NCBI GenBank assembly: GCA_017458545.1
Contig: JAFTBA010000169.1
Span: 1 to 5,189 of the forward strand
Length of the DNA: 5,189 bases
Origin: Synergistaceae bacterium
GTDB lineage: Bacteria > Synergistota > Synergistia > Synergistales > Aminobacteriaceae
Reading direction: 5' to 3'
Made by a program: the position numbers and the translations under genes. Below, piece after piece: positions 4,790-5,189 of this stretch; position 1 is the stretch's first letter, and each line of letters opens with the position of its first letter. The notes beneath the pieces were generated by a model. It saw nothing but the letters and a program-made list of their open reading frames with translations. It did no database searches and was not told the origin of the DNA.

Positions 4790-5189
4790 ATGACAGGCAA
4801 CGAAATCACTCTATCTCAAATGCTCGCAAGACGCGAACAGCGTGCTAATTCCCAGCAGTCTTTTCTCGCTCAATATCATTCGCCTTTGGTCTCGTTCAGC
4901 ATGAACATTCCGGGCCCGGTTAAAACAAATGAATTAATCCGCAGGGCTTTCGACATCGGACAAATCTTAATCCTTGAGGGACTCGCACGCTTAAACGCTA
5001 AAATCCTCGATGCCTCTGAAATTCATGAGGACACAGGCGATGAATTACTTTTGGCAGTTTGCAGCGTTTCACCCGAAAAACTAAAAGACTTAGCCGTTCA
5101 CATCGAAAACTCTTCACCGATAGGAAGATTATTTGACATTGACATTATTGACCCTTTAGGAAGAAAATTATCACGTCAGGATTTCAGAA
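4790..5189 (+). CDS. citX: Citrate lyase holo-[acyl-carrier protein] synthase CitX, N-terminal 133 residues, cut by window edge
   Basis: CitX (apo-citrate lyase phosphoribosyl-dephospho-CoA transferase) attaches the 2'-(5''-triphosphoribosyl)-3'-dephospho-CoA prosthetic group to the CitD acyl carrier protein, maturing citrate lyase, which splits citrate into acetate and oxaloacetate in fermenting bacteria. I translated the frame directly; it stays open to the last base. Family blocks, compared from memory with E. coli CitX, are MLARREQRANSQQ (11-23), PLVSFSMNIPGPVK (32-45), RRAFDIG (51-57) and the strongest, PIGRLFDIDIIDPLG (110-124) followed by LSRQDFR (127-133). About 50 more residues, including the Cys-rich 'RxCLxC' region, should follow outside the window; a CitX-CitG fusion, known in some bacteria, cannot be excluded. 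It is divergent from the permease, with its own promoter and Shine-Dalgarno, and is likely the first gene of a cit cluster continuing to the right. Confidence 0.9.
   Translation, partial: MTGNEITLSQMLARREQRANSQQSFLAQYHSPLVSFSMNIPGPVKTNELIRRAFDIGQILILEGLARLNAKILDASEIHEDTGDELLLAVCSVSPEKLKDLAVHIENSSPIGRLFDIDIIDPLGRKLSRQDFR

Noticed and set aside
4648..4809. A 54-residue N-terminal extension of the permease from an ATG at 4809.
   Set aside because: It would run through the predicted promoters, the leader hairpin region and the start of citX; the internal ATG at 4647 has a good Shine-Dalgarno and gives the family's usual length and first helix.
1..5189. Search by eye for CRISPR arrays, insertion sequences, tRNA or rRNA genes and long repeats.
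   Set aside because: No regularly spaced repeats, transposase motifs, terminal inverted repeats or tRNA-like cloverleaf sequences were seen; nearly all the sequence is accounted for by six ordinary genes.

Overview
The window holds six protein genes, two of them cut by its ends. There is no recognisable mobile element, CRISPR array, rRNA or tRNA. Five genes read leftwards (minus strand): a GntP-family organic-acid permease, then a phosphomannomutase/phosphoglucomutase, trmB, rsmD and the start of a MATE efflux transporter. The sixth, at the right end, reads rightwards and is the N-terminal part of citX (citrate lyase holo-ACP synthase). No gene of more than trivial size appears to be missing. 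The only sizeable non-coding stretches are about 140 bp between the permease and citX and about 60 bp between the permease and the phosphomannomutase.

Layout: (1) positions 1-3223 form a tightly packed minus-strand run, phosphomannomutase > trmB > rsmD > MATE, with overlaps of 13, 4 and 1 nt, so translation is probably coupled. It combines sugar-phosphate metabolism for envelope glycans, two SAM-dependent RNA methyltransferases (tRNA m7G46 and 16S m2G966) and a transporter. (2) At 3224-3282 a hairpin plus T-tract looks like the intrinsic terminator of the permease gene. It lies directly against the phosphomannomutase start codon, with an AGGAGG upstream of the hairpin. (3) Positions 3283-4647 encode the permease. 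(4) Positions 4648-4789 form a compact divergent control region. Near-consensus -10 elements for the two directions overlap by two bases, the citX leader can form a long hairpin, and both genes have a Shine-Dalgarno followed by a run of eight T. (5) Positions 4790 to the end hold citX.

Organism: a bacterium of moderate GC, probably an anaerobe or fermenter, since citX implies citrate lyase and the neighbour is a GntP-type organic-acid permease. TrmB has a C-terminal extension of about 110 residues, reminiscent of the long TrmB of Aquifex and some other deep-branching lineages. A Synergistota-like gut or anaerobic bacterium is my best guess, but it is a low-confidence inference from gene content only.

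I see no wholly new system. The points most worth a second look are a TrmB whose usually invariant PDPW motif reads PCPW, an RsmD lacking the usual N-terminal segment, the interlocked gntP/citX promoters, and the terminator/start-codon junction ahead of the phosphomannomutase gene.
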